14,040 nucleotides of DNA from an uncultured Eubacteriales bacterium (GTDB lineage: Bacteria > Bacillota > Clostridia > Oscillospirales > Oscillospiraceae), in contig URPU01000060.1 of the NCBI GenBank assembly GCA_900549865.1, positions 1-14,040 of the forward strand. Reading direction: 5' to 3'. Shown piece by piece: positions 6,875 to 13,485 of the stretch. The translations under genes were made by a program, and so were the position numbers. Position 1 is the first letter of the stretch. Each line of letters starts with the position of its first letter. A model generated the notes under the pieces. It was not told the origin of the DNA, ran no database searches, and worked only from the letters and a program-made list of their open reading frames with translations.

Positions 6875-7500
6875 GTCGCCGTTCCGCCTTTTCGATACCC
6901 GGCTTCTATCTTCGCAATGAACCGGTCGATGTGCGCGTCCAGCATGGAGGAAACGCCGCTCTTTTCCTCCGCGGCGTCATACACGCTGTAAAGCAGGTAC
7001 ATCGGCCCGTAGAACTCCAGCGCAAGCTGCATCGCCGTATCATCGGAGTCCGTCAGCTTCCGGAAGATCGCCGCCATGTACTCCACCGGCCCCGCGGCAA
7101 GATAGTTCTGGTACAGCCGCGCAAGCTCCGGCGCGCGGTACTGCTCCAGCGTCAGCATTTTGCGGAAGTTCGCGGGAAACGTCTCCCGCGTCCAGTGGTA
7201 GAACTGCGCCGCGCTGTATGCGCGTATCTTCTCCGCGGGAATGCGCAGATAGGCCTCAGCAAAGCCGTCCGGCTCTGCCTCCGGCATTTCGTATTCGCGC
7301 GCACGCTCACGGTCCATCTCGTTCATCCGCTCTACTATGCGGTCAAGTATCTCCTGCTTGCTGGCGTAGTGCTTGTACAGCGCGGCCTTGGTGATGCCGA
7401 GCTGCTTGGCGATGTCGCTCATAGACGTGCCAAGATATCCGCACCGGGCAAACAGCTCCAGCGCGGCGTCCAGTATACGCTCCTTCGTGTCTCCGGCCAT
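6871..7500 (-). CDS. TetR-family transcriptional regulator
   Basis: Complete TetR-type repressor of 209 aa. The N-terminal DNA-binding domain (about 5-52) includes ERILDAALELFARCGYLGTS and the recognition helix region ITKAALYKHYASKQEIL. The remaining helical part would bind a small-molecule inducer. Its start has AAAGGAGG 8 nt upstream. It overlaps the following small membrane protein gene by 4 bp. The promoter just upstream carries two 16-bp operator-like arms positioned to block RNA polymerase, so autorepression is likely. The C-terminal half resembles the TetR part of the chimeric protein encoded downstream (FRKMLTLEQYRAPELARLY against FRRMMTIEQFRSPELAALY), indicating paralogy. Inducer and full regulon are unknown. 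Confidence 0.93.
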   Translation of the reverse strand: MAGDTKERILDAALELFARCGYLGTSMSDIAKQLGITKAALYKHYASKQEILDRIVERMNEMDRERAREYEMPEAEPDGFAEAYLRIPAEKIRAYSAAQFYHWTRETFPANFRKMLTLEQYRAPELARLYQNYLAAGPVEYMAAIFRKLTDSDDTAMQLALEFYGPMYLLYSVYDAAEEKSGVSSMLDAHIDRFIAKIEAGYRKGGTAT

Positions 7501-7523
7501 GTCTTTGTCCTCCTTTTACAGCA

Positions 7524-7572
7524 GTAACCGTTCGGCAACTTGTATTATAGTTACCAAACGGTTACTTGCCAA
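7524..7572 (-). promoter_or_regulatory. tetR promoter with two operator arms
   Basis: Minus-strand promoter TTGGCA (7567-7572), 17-bp spacer, TATAAT (7544-7549). Two 16-bp arms in inverted orientation, GTTACCAAACGGTTAC (7550-7565) and GTAACCGTTCGGCAAC (7524-7539), match at 14 of 16 positions when one is reverse-complemented. They are separated by 10 bp. One fills the -35/-10 spacer, the other covers the expected transcription start. The layout fits an autorepressing TetR. Confidence 0.8.
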
Positions 7573-7597
7573 GAGATATATAAAATTTTTGCGGCTG

Positions 7598-8233
7598 TCA
7601 GTCTTTGATGCTTCTGATCTTCGTCAGGTCGCCGCTGCACAGCGCCTCCATGTTGCGGAATATTTTGTCCGCGTCCCAATCCCACCATTTCAGTGCCAGC
7701 AGGTACGCGGTAAGCTCCTCGTCGAAGCGCTGCCGGATCACCCGGCATGGGTTCCCGCCCGCGACGCAATAGGGCGGCACGTCCTTCGCCACGACGGAGT
7801 TTGCGCCGATGATCGCGCCGTTGCCGATGTGCACGCCCGGCATCACTGTCACATTCTGCCCGATCCACACATCGTTTCCGACGACGGTATCTCCCTTCAG
7901 CGGAAGATCCTCCAGCGCCGGGGTGAACTGCTCCCATCCGCCGCCCATTATGTTGAACGGATAGGTCGTGGGGCTGTTCATCCTGTGATTCGCGCCGTTC
8001 ATGACGAATTCTACGCCCCTTGCTATCGCGCAGAATTTCCCGATGATAAGCCTGTCGCCCAGAAACTCGTAATGATGCGTGACGTGCTCTTCAAACCTTT
8101 CTGCGCCGTCCACGTCGTCGTAATAGCTGTAGTCGCCGGCGATTATGTTTGGCCGGGTAATGACGTTTTTGATATATACGATCTGCCTGATGCTTTCATT
8201 GGGGTATATGCTGTTCGGATCCGGACCTGTCAT
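7598..8233 (-). CDS. vat: Vat-family streptogramin A-type O-acetyltransferase
   Basis: Hexapeptide-repeat acetyltransferase of 211 aa, close in length and motif order to VatD. It has MTGPDPNSIYP near the N-terminus, DYSYYDD (34-40), IIGKFCAIARGVEFVMNGAN (63-82) with probable catalytic H83 in NGANHRMN, YPFN (91-94), KGDTVVGNDVWIGQNVTVMP (113-132), NSVVAKDVPPY (145-155), GGNP (159-162) and C-terminal KWWDW. Known Vat enzymes acetylate the hydroxyl of group A streptogramins; activity here is predicted, not shown. The start at 8233 has GGAGG 10 nt upstream. It is the first gene after thyA, with 144 nt between them holding no recognised gene, and it lies just upstream of the tetR promoter. The gene symbol is by family resemblance only. 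Confidence 0.88.
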   Translation of the reverse strand: MTGPDPNSIYPNESIRQIVYIKNVITRPNIIAGDYSYYDDVDGAERFEEHVTHHYEFLGDRLIIGKFCAIARGVEFVMNGANHRMNSPTTYPFNIMGGGWEQFTPALEDLPLKGDTVVGNDVWIGQNVTVMPGVHIGNGAIIGANSVVAKDVPPYCVAGGNPCRVIRQRFDEELTAYLLALKWWDWDADKIFRNMEALCSGDLTKIRSIKD

Positions 8234-8377
8234 GTGTCAAAATCACCTCCGTAAGATTACGTTTTATAGACAAAGAATAGCCTTTCTGCTACATCGCGGA
8301 TGCAAAGAATACGACCAAGCCCAGCTCTTTTGCGAGTTCTTGCTCTTGTTTTGCTGCACGGCTTCTGCGATTCAGTC

Positions 8378-9208
8378 TCACAGCGCGACGGGGATCTTTT
8401 GCGTGAATTCAGAGTACTCATAGCCCTCCATGGAGAAGCTGTCGCGCGTGAATTTATAAAAATCGTCCACATCCGGGTCGATGTGAAGTACAGGGGCGCG
8501 CTTCGGCTCGTTTGCGATGATCTCCTCTATCGCGGGCACGTGCCTGTCATATATGTGCGCATCCGCGATAACGTGCACGAATTCGCCCGCCTCAAGCCTG
8601 GACACCTGCGCCAGCATCATCGTCAGCACTGCATACTGCACGACGTTCCAGTTGTTCGCTGCCAGCATGTCCTGTGAGCGCTGGTTGAGTATCGCGTTGA
8701 GGCGCCTGCCGGTCACGTTGAAGGTCATCGAGTACGCGCAGGGGTAAAGCGCCATCTCGCTCAGATCTGCAAAGGTGTAGATATTCGTCATTATGCGCCG
8801 CGAGGCGGGGTTGTGCTTGAGATCCCACAGCACCTTGTCTACCTGATCCATATCTCCCTCGGGATAGTGGTGCTTCACGCCGAGCTGATAGCCGTATGCC
8901 TTGCCGATGGAGCCGTTCTCGTCCGCCCATGCATCCCACACGCGCGTGCGCAGGTCGTGCACGTTGTTGCTCTTCGCCTGCCATATCCACAAAAGCTCGT
9001 CTATCGCGGACTTCCAGTATGTGCGCCGGATAGTGAGGATTGGGAACTCTTCGCTCAGGTCGTACCGGTTCACAATGCCGAATTTCTTTATCGTGTGCGC
9101 CGGTGCGCCGTCCTCCCACCGGGGACGCACCTCACTATCGGTGTCCCATGTGCCGCTTGAGAGAATGTCGCGGCAGTTTTGGATGAATATCTCGTCGGCC
9201 TTGCTCAT
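8378..9208 (-). CDS. thyA: thymidylate synthase ThyA
   Basis: Converts dUMP to dTMP using methylene-tetrahydrofolate. The protein has 276 aa, near the usual length. It has ELLWIWQAKS (71-80), WDAW (91-94), nucleophile C157 in ALYPCAYSMTF, QRSQDM (176-181), the NNWNVVQY segment (185-192) and HIYDRH (218-223). The pattern is closer to the Bacillus subtilis ThyA/phage phi3T type than to E. coli ThyA. The residue after the catalytic Cys is Ala, where the commoner PPCH form has His. The start at 9208 has AGGAG 8 nt upstream, and a consensus promoter lies just before it. No dihydrofolate reductase gene is next to it. Confidence 0.96.
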   Translation of the reverse strand: MSKADEIFIQNCRDILSSGTWDTDSEVRPRWEDGAPAHTIKKFGIVNRYDLSEEFPILTIRRTYWKSAIDELLWIWQAKSNNVHDLRTRVWDAWADENGSIGKAYGYQLGVKHHYPEGDMDQVDKVLWDLKHNPASRRIMTNIYTFADLSEMALYPCAYSMTFNVTGRRLNAILNQRSQDMLAANNWNVVQYAVLTMMLAQVSRLEAGEFVHVIADAHIYDRHVPAIEEIIANEPKRAPVLHIDPDVDDFYKFTRDSFSMEGYEYSEFTQKIPVAL

Positions 9209-9234
9209 GTGCGCGCTCCTTTTCGTTTTTCACC

Positions 9235-9263
9235 ATTATACATGCACGCGCCGCGCGCGTCAA
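9235..9263 (-). promoter_or_regulatory. thyA: thyA promoter
   Basis: Minus-strand TTGACG (9258-9263), 17-bp spacer, TATAAT (9235-9240), 27 nt before the thyA start codon. The -35 abuts the U-tract side of the alr terminator, so thyA is restarted right after alr ends. Confidence 0.8.
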
Positions 9264-9264
9264 A

Positions 9265-9294
9265 TGCAAAAGCCGCATCGTCCGACGCGGCTTT
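9265..9294 (-). terminator. alr terminator
   Basis: Minus-strand stem AAAGCCGC/GCGGCTTT (9287-9294 with 9269-9276), 10-nt loop, running into a short U-rich tail at 9265-9271. It begins 7 nt past the alr stop. Confidence 0.7.
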
Positions 9295-9300
9295 GACCGT

Positions 9301-10428
9301 TCATTCCCCGTATATTCTTGCCACGCGCGGCGACAGCGCGCTTGTCAGCCCGCAGCCCTCGTCGCTGCCGATGAGCGCGGCGACCTCCTGCGACGGCAGG
9401 AAGTTGCCCTGCCCGTCATGGCCGAAGAACGTCACCTCATCGCCGGGGACGCAGTCGATCCCCGTCACGTCGGCAAAGCACTGATCCATGCAGCACGCCA
9501 GCAGCGCGCAGCGCTTCCCGCCGATGAGCACGTCCGCGTGTACCCGGCACAGCGCCTCGTTCAGCCCGTCGCCGTAGCCCACACCCACTGTCGCAATCTT
9601 TGCGTCGTGTGCGAGCCTGTACGCGCCGCCGTAGCCGAGACTGTCGCCCGCGCGGCGCTGCTTCACCGCCGTGATGTAGCTGCGCCAGGTCACGGCCTCT
9701 TCTATCCCGTGGCTCACGCCGTCAGGGCTGTCCATATACAGCGCGCGCCCGATGCGCACCGCGTCCAGCGCGTACTCGGGGTACTGCTCATAGGAGGCGG
9801 AGCTGCATATGTGCCGCAGGAGCCCTGTAAAGCCCGTCTGCGCAAGCTGCGCCGTGCCCTGCATGAAGCATGCGTACTGCGCGCGCGAGGCGGCCTCGTT
9901 ATCCGTGTCGGCGAAGTGCGAAAATATGCCCACGGCATCGATGTGCCCCGCGCGGCGCAGCGCCTCCGCCAGCGCGGCCAGTTCATCCCCCGGCTCCGCC
10001 CCTATGCGGTGCAGCCCGGTGTCTATCTTCACATGCACGCGCGCCCGCCGCCCGGCCTGCGCCGCGGCCGCGTCGAGCGCCGATACGAATTCCGCGGACC
10101 CGGCCGCAAGCTCCAGCCCCGCCGCAACTGCCGCAGGAAGCTGGAAGGGTAGGGCACTGCCGAGCACGAGGATGTCCTTTTCAAAGCCTTGCTGCCTGAG
10201 TGCAAGCCCCTCGGACACGTGCGCCACCGCGACGCGCCGCACGGCGTCGAACTCCGTAGCCGCCGCGGCCATGCGCCCCAGCCCCAGCCCGTATGCGTCA
10301 TCCTTCAAAACAGGGATGAGCTGCACGCCCGCCGGGAGGGAGGCAAGCAGAGTATTCATATTTTTTCTGAATACATTCATATCAATATGCAGATACGAGT
10401 TATTCATAATATTCATTGCATTTTGCAT
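9301..10428 (-). CDS. alr: alanine racemase
   Basis: PLP-dependent enzyme converting L- to D-alanine for peptidoglycan. The protein has 375 aa, the usual length. The PLP lysine is K42 in PVLKDDAYGLG (most family members read VVKANAYGHG). KIDTGLHRIG (134-143) supplies the conserved Lys and Arg. The second catalytic base is Y266 in SLGYGGAY. VGYGDGL (283-289) and CCMDQCFADVTG (312-323) are family-typical, as is the end LSPRVARIY. The start at 10428 has only a weak GGCGG 8 nt upstream; in-frame ATGs at 10416 and 10407 are alternatives, without better ribosome sites. A consensus promoter lies about 30-60 nt upstream, so the leader would be short. It ends in its own terminator before thyA. Confidence 0.95.
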   Translation of the reverse strand: MQNAMNIMNNSYLHIDMNVFRKNMNTLLASLPAGVQLIPVLKDDAYGLGLGRMAAAATEFDAVRRVAVAHVSEGLALRQQGFEKDILVLGSALPFQLPAAVAAGLELAAGSAEFVSALDAAAAQAGRRARVHVKIDTGLHRIGAEPGDELAALAEALRRAGHIDAVGIFSHFADTDNEAASRAQYACFMQGTAQLAQTGFTGLLRHICSSASYEQYPEYALDAVRIGRALYMDSPDGVSHGIEEAVTWRSYITAVKQRRAGDSLGYGGAYRLAHDAKIATVGVGYGDGLNEALCRVHADVLIGGKRCALLACCMDQCFADVTGIDCVPGDEVTFFGHDGQGNFLPSQEVAALIGSDEGCGLTSALSPRVARIYGE

Positions 10429-10459
10429 AATACATACCGCCGATCTGATGTCGAATCAT

Positions 10460-10488
10460 ATTATAACCGCCCGAAGGCCGCCGTGCAA
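10460..10488 (-). promoter_or_regulatory. alr: alr promoter
   Basis: Minus-strand TTGCAC (10483-10488), 17-bp spacer, TATAAT (10460-10465), 31 nt before the alr ATG. It is divergent from the importer promoter at 10564-10593. Confidence 0.75.
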
Positions 10489-10505
10489 GCTATATTTTTC
10501 TCGTT

Positions 10506-10520
10506 TGTACAAATCGTACA
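10506..10520. promoter_or_regulatory. short palindrome between divergent promoters
   Basis: TGTAC-N5-GTACA dyad lying upstream of both the alr and importer -35 boxes. It could be a regulator site, but a 5-bp-arm dyad may occur by chance. No regulator assigned. Confidence 0.25.
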
Positions 10521-10563
10521 GTTGCGACGAAAAAACCGGCCATAAAAATTCACACATTTGGTA

Positions 10564-10593
10564 TTGACATTGCATATTTATTCGTGCTATACT
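10564..10593 (+). promoter_or_regulatory. promoter of amino-acid ABC importer operon
   Basis: TTGACA (10564-10569), 18-bp spacer, TATACT (10588-10593), giving a leader of roughly 40 nt before the binding-protein ATG at 10642. The local sequence is AT-rich compared with the genes. Confidence 0.8.
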
Positions 10594-10641
10594 GCATACC
10601 GTCGAAAGACATTTGAATAAAAAGCGAATAGAGGAGAAAAT

Positions 10642-11454
10642 ATGAAAAAGCTTATTACTATGATACTCGCACTTGCGATGGTTTTCGCACTGTGCGCATG
10701 CGGCTCCGCCAAGACTACTGACAGCGACGAGCTTATCCTCGGCACCTCTGCTGACTATGCTCCTTTTGAGTTCATGTATCCCGATGAGAGCGGCAGCATG
10801 ACCTACGGCGGCATCGACGTTTTTGCCGCGGAGTACATTGCCGAGAGCATGGGCAAGACCCTCAAGGTCGAGAACATGTCCTTTGACTATCTGCTTGCTT
10901 CTCTCCAGAAGGGCGACTACGACATGGTCATGGCCGCGATGGAGCCGACCGAAGAGCGTCTCAATTCCGCTGACTTCTCCGACCCCTACTACACCGACTA
11001 CCCCGCAATGATCCTTGTCAAGGCTGAGAACGCCGACCAGTACAAGACCCTCGCCGACTTCGACGGCAAGAGCGTCGCGGCGCAGACTGCCACCACCAAG
11101 GAAGCCATCGTCACCGACAGCATGCCCGGCGCGAACCTTGTCTCTCTCCAGAACGTCAACGATATAATCAACCAGCTCGTCAACGATAAGATCGACGCTG
11201 CTGTTCTCGACGGCAGTGTTGCCCTCCAGTACGAGAAGTCCAATCCCGACCTGAAGGTCGCATCCGCTTCCGATGAGCTCGGCGCGGCTGAGCCGTACTG
11301 CGTCGCCGTCCAGAAGGGCGACCCGAAGGGCCTTCTTCCCGGCATCAACGCAGCCATCGCCCAGATGCTCGCCGACAACAAGGTGGACGAGTTTGTGGCA
11401 AAGGCCGATGAGCTTGGCGACGTCGCGGTCGAGGTTTCTGCCGACGCTCCCTGA
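10642..11454 (+). CDS. amino-acid ABC transporter substrate-binding lipoprotein
   Basis: Extracytoplasmic binding protein of 270 aa (SBP_bac_3/HisJ-GlnH-like). The signal peptide ends in lipobox ALCAC with lipidated C20. The mature N-terminus LILGTSADYAPFEF (about 31-44) is the usual ligand-pocket start, and GGIDVFAAEYIAESMGK, GDYDMVMAAMEPTEER and FSDPYYT are family signatures. It delivers polar amino acids to the permease and ATPase encoded downstream. The start at 10642 has GAGGAG 5 nt upstream. Codon use is more biased to C-ending, optimal-looking codons than in neighbouring genes, as expected for an abundant protein. A hairpin after the gene probably lowers expression of the membrane components. 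The exact amino acid cannot be told. Confidence 0.93.
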   Translation: MKKLITMILALAMVFALCACGSAKTTDSDELILGTSADYAPFEFMYPDESGSMTYGGIDVFAAEYIAESMGKTLKVENMSFDYLLASLQKGDYDMVMAAMEPTEERLNSADFSDPYYTDYPAMILVKAENADQYKTLADFDGKSVAAQTATTKEAIVTDSMPGANLVSLQNVNDIINQLVNDKIDAAVLDGSVALQYEKSNPDLKVASASDELGAAEPYCVAVQKGDPKGLLPGINAAIAQMLADNKVDEFVAKADELGDVAVEVSADAP

Positions 11455-11485
11455 CGGGCGCAAGTGAAGCTCTGCACAAAAACAT

Positions 11486-11522
11486 TGGAAAGCCGATAAT
11501 ATTCTTACCGGCTTTCCATTTT
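11486..11522 (+). terminator. intergenic hairpin after binding-protein gene
   Basis: Perfect 10-bp stem TGGAAAGCCG/CGGCTTTCCA (11486-11495 with 11509-11518), 13-nt loop, then TTTT. Between the binding-protein and permease genes it would act as a partial terminator or mRNA stabiliser, giving excess binding protein. Confidence 0.75.
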
Positions 11523-11557
11523 GCGCATTATCACCATCAGTAGAAAGGATTATAGAT

Positions 11558-12292
11558 ATGTGGTGGTCAAATCTCTTCGCCGGTATGAGCCCGGCAAGCT
11601 TTGTCAATTTCTCCTTCTTTCCTAAATACGGCCAGTTTTTCATACAGGGCATTGAGTATACGCTGCTGCTGGCGGTCGTGTCCGTCGCGCTGGCGGTCAT
11701 CCCGGCGCTGCTGCTGGCGCTCATGCGCCTGAGCAAGAACCGCTTTATAAAGTGCCTGTCCGGCGCGTATATCGCGGTGTTCCGTTCGACGCCGCTGCTC
11801 GTGCAGCTCAGCATTATTTACTTCGGCCTCTTCGGCGTCATATCCATCCCGCGCGTCACCATTCTCGGCTTCGTGGATATCAGCCGCTTCATTCCCGGCG
11901 TTGTCGCGCTGGCGCTGAACTCCTCGGCCTATGTGGCGGAGATCTTCCGCGGCGGCATACTCGCCGTGGATATCGGACAGACGGAGGCGGCGCGCTCCCT
12001 CGGTCTGAACGCGGGCAGCAGCATGCGCCTCGTCGTTCTGCCGCAGGCGATAAAGAATGTGCTTCCCGCGCTTGCCAATGAGATCGTCACCATGGTGAAG
12101 GAAAGCTCTATCTGCTCCATGCTGGGCATGGCGGAGCTCATGTTTGCCGCAAAGACCACGGCCAGCGCCACCTATATCACGCTTGCGCCGTACACCATGG
12201 CCGCGCTCATTTATTTCTGCATAAACTACCCCGCCTCAAAGGGTATCGAGGCAATAGAGAGGAGGATGCGCCGTGGCGACAAACAGCAGTGA
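11558..12292 (+). CDS. amino-acid ABC transporter permease
   Basis: Membrane subunit of 244 aa (HisM/GlnP family). Hydrophobic spans lie at about residues 32-57, 68-95, 109-130, 163-185 and 205-225. RSTPLLVQL (76-84) and the EAA loop starting EAARSLGLNAGSSMRLVVLP (143-162), which docks on the ATPase, are both clear. The start at 11558 has AAAGGA 8 nt upstream. The 3' end overlaps the ATPase gene by 20 nt. A single permease gene implies that a homodimer forms the channel. It works with the binding protein upstream and the ATPase downstream as a polar amino-acid importer. Confidence 0.94.
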   Translation: MWWSNLFAGMSPASFVNFSFFPKYGQFFIQGIEYTLLLAVVSVALAVIPALLLALMRLSKNRFIKCLSGAYIAVFRSTPLLVQLSIIYFGLFGVISIPRVTILGFVDISRFIPGVVALALNSSAYVAEIFRGGILAVDIGQTEAARSLGLNAGSSMRLVVLPQAIKNVLPALANEIVTMVKESSICSMLGMAELMFAAKTTASATYITLAPYTMAALIYFCINYPASKGIEAIERRMRRGDKQQ

Positions 12293-13025
12293 GGTTCTCA
12301 TTTCCGTCCGTAATCTTGTAAAGGAATATAACGACGGCAAGGTAAAGGCACTGGACGATTGCAGCATGGACGTCAAGCGCGGCGAGGTCGTGGCGATAAT
12401 CGGGCCGTCCGGCTCCGGCAAGTCTACAATGCTGCGCTCGCTGAATCTTCTGGAGGAGCCGACCTCCGGCGAGATATACTTCAAGGGCGTGAATCTTTTC
12501 GACAAGTCCGTGGATATAAACCTGCACCGCCAGAAGATGGGCATGGTGTTCCAGCACTTCAATCTCTTCCCGCATATGACGGTGAAGAAGAATATCACGC
12601 TTGCGCCGGTGCACCTCAAGCTCAAGACACCGGCCGAGGCCGACGAAATGGCGATGAAGCTGCTTGCGCGCATCGGGCTTGAGGACAAGGCGAACGAGTA
12701 TCCCGCGATGCTTTCCGGCGGACAGAAGCAGCGTATTGCCATAGTGCGCGCCCTTGCGATGGAGCCGGAGGTCATGCTCTTTGACGAGCCGACCAGCGCG
12801 CTCGACCCCGAAATGGTGGGCGAGGTTTTGGACGTCATGAAGGAACTGGCGCAGCAGGGGATGACCATGGTCGTCGTGACGCACGAGATGGGCTTTGCCC
12901 GCGAGGTGGGCGACCGCGTGCTGTTCATGGCCGACGGCAAAATACTTGAAGAGGGGACGCCCGATAAGATGTTCGACGCGCCCGAAAACCCGCGCCTCAA
13001 GGACTTTCTTGCAAAGGTTCTCTGA
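12273..13025 (+). CDS. amino-acid ABC transporter ATP-binding protein (GlnQ/HisP type)
   Basis: ATPase of the importer, 250 aa. It has Walker A GPSGSGKST (44-52), Q-loop Q94 in MVFQHFNLFPHMTV, signature LSGGQ (147-151), Walker B VMLFDEPTSALDPE (167-180) and switch histidine H204 in THEMGFAR. All are typical of the polar amino-acid uptake class. The start is GTG at 12273, chosen because AGGAGG lies 7 nt upstream within the end of the permease gene; the 20-nt overlap suggests coupled translation. The operon ends at a strong hairpin 22 nt after the stop. Confidence 0.95.
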   Translation: MATNSSEVLISVRNLVKEYNDGKVKALDDCSMDVKRGEVVAIIGPSGSGKSTMLRSLNLLEEPTSGEIYFKGVNLFDKSVDINLHRQKMGMVFQHFNLFPHMTVKKNITLAPVHLKLKTPAEADEMAMKLLARIGLEDKANEYPAMLSGGQKQRIAIVRALAMEPEVMLFDEPTSALDPEMVGEVLDVMKELAQQGMTMVVVTHEMGFAREVGDRVLFMADGKILEEGTPDKMFDAPENPRLKDFLAKVL

Positions 13026-13047
13026 TAAAAAGGGAATACATCTGGAC

Positions 13048-13080
13048 AAAGCAGGGCATGCTATTCATGCCCTGCTTTTT
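13048..13080 (+). terminator. importer operon terminator (also left end of hairpin element)
   Basis: Perfect 13-bp stem (13048-13060 with 13066-13078), 5-nt loop, ending in a T-run (13076-13080). This is a strong intrinsic terminator. A diverged copy with identical spacing lies inverted at 13281-13313, so the hairpin may belong to the repeat element itself. Confidence 0.88.
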
Positions 13081-13313
13081 GATACTGTCGAAAAAACCTT
13101 CGGTTTTTCCGACAAAAGGATCGCAGTCTGCTGCGCGCATAATTTATCCGCCGCGGCGGATAAATTCCACACTTGCAGCCTGAGAAGTATTTTCTCTCAC
13201 GCACATGTCGTGAGAGAAAATGGTCAAAAATTTTTTGCCGCCTGCGGGCGACAAACTCTGCGAGGCTTTTTGACATGCTGAAAAAGTAAGGCATTCTAAC
13301 AAAGCCTTGCTTT
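13048..13313. repeat. MITE-like element built of nested hairpins with terminator-containing inverted ends
   Basis: The ends align as inverted repeats. Left (plus): AAAGCAGGGC-N9-ATGCCCTGC-TTTTT-N5-TGTC. Right (minus): AAAGCAAGGC-N9-ATGCCTTAC-TTTTT-N5-TGTC, with the same spacing, then A-rich GCC/ACC-type ends. Between them are: hairpin 13086-13114 (UUCG-type loop on the plus strand), small hairpin 13122-13135, a perfect 26-bp palindrome 13141-13166, a 13-bp stem with 7-nt loop 13189-13221, and hairpin 13234-13255. No ORF is supported and no clear target-site duplication was seen. A partial second copy lies at 13991-14040. Confidence 0.75.
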
Positions 13314-13322
13314 TCACATAGC

Positions 13323-13359
13323 TAACGTTAGCACTCTTACGCAACGAGTGCTAACGTTA
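13323..13359 (+). promoter_or_regulatory. CIRCE operator (HrcA site)
   Basis: The core TTAGCACTC (13328-13336), N9, GAGTGCTAA (13346-13354) is a perfect CIRCE match. Pairing extends to 14-bp arms (13323-13336 with 13346-13359). CIRCE is bound by the heat-shock repressor HrcA. It lies about 130 nt before the hsp20 start codon. The promoter in 13360-13440 is AT-rich and no hexamer pair is convincing (for example TTCATA-N17-TAATAT at 13368-13396 is weak). Confidence 0.95.
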
Positions 13360-13485
13360 ACGTTGTGTTCATAAAATAAGCTATATTTATTAATATTTGT
13401 GCGGTATCTTATATATACGATGAAACGAAAGAAATGAATGTTTCACCGGATTTGAAATGTAAATAAAATTTGGAGGTTATATATT

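Noticed and set aside
5255..6991. 578-codon plus-strand frame opposite the chimeric regulator.
   Set aside because: It runs antisense across three genes, has no SD or recognisable domain, and is Arg/His-rich as expected for a shadow frame.
8234..8377. Coding-like stretch between thyA and the Vat gene (a helical-looking minus-strand reading ending FFASAM).
   Set aside because: No start or SD and too short; could be a remnant, but nothing supports a gene. No clear terminator for thyA was found here either.
10456..11814. 452-codon minus-strand frame across the importer genes.
   Set aside because: It is antisense to the binding-protein and permease genes and overlaps their promoter; no family resemblance.
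12207..13049. Two overlapping minus-strand frames opposite the importer ATPase.
   Set aside because: The plus frame has all ABC motifs; these are shadows.
13048..13313. The nested inverted repeats as a CRISPR array.
   Set aside because: The repeats are inverted and different from each other, not regularly spaced direct repeats; no cas gene is present.
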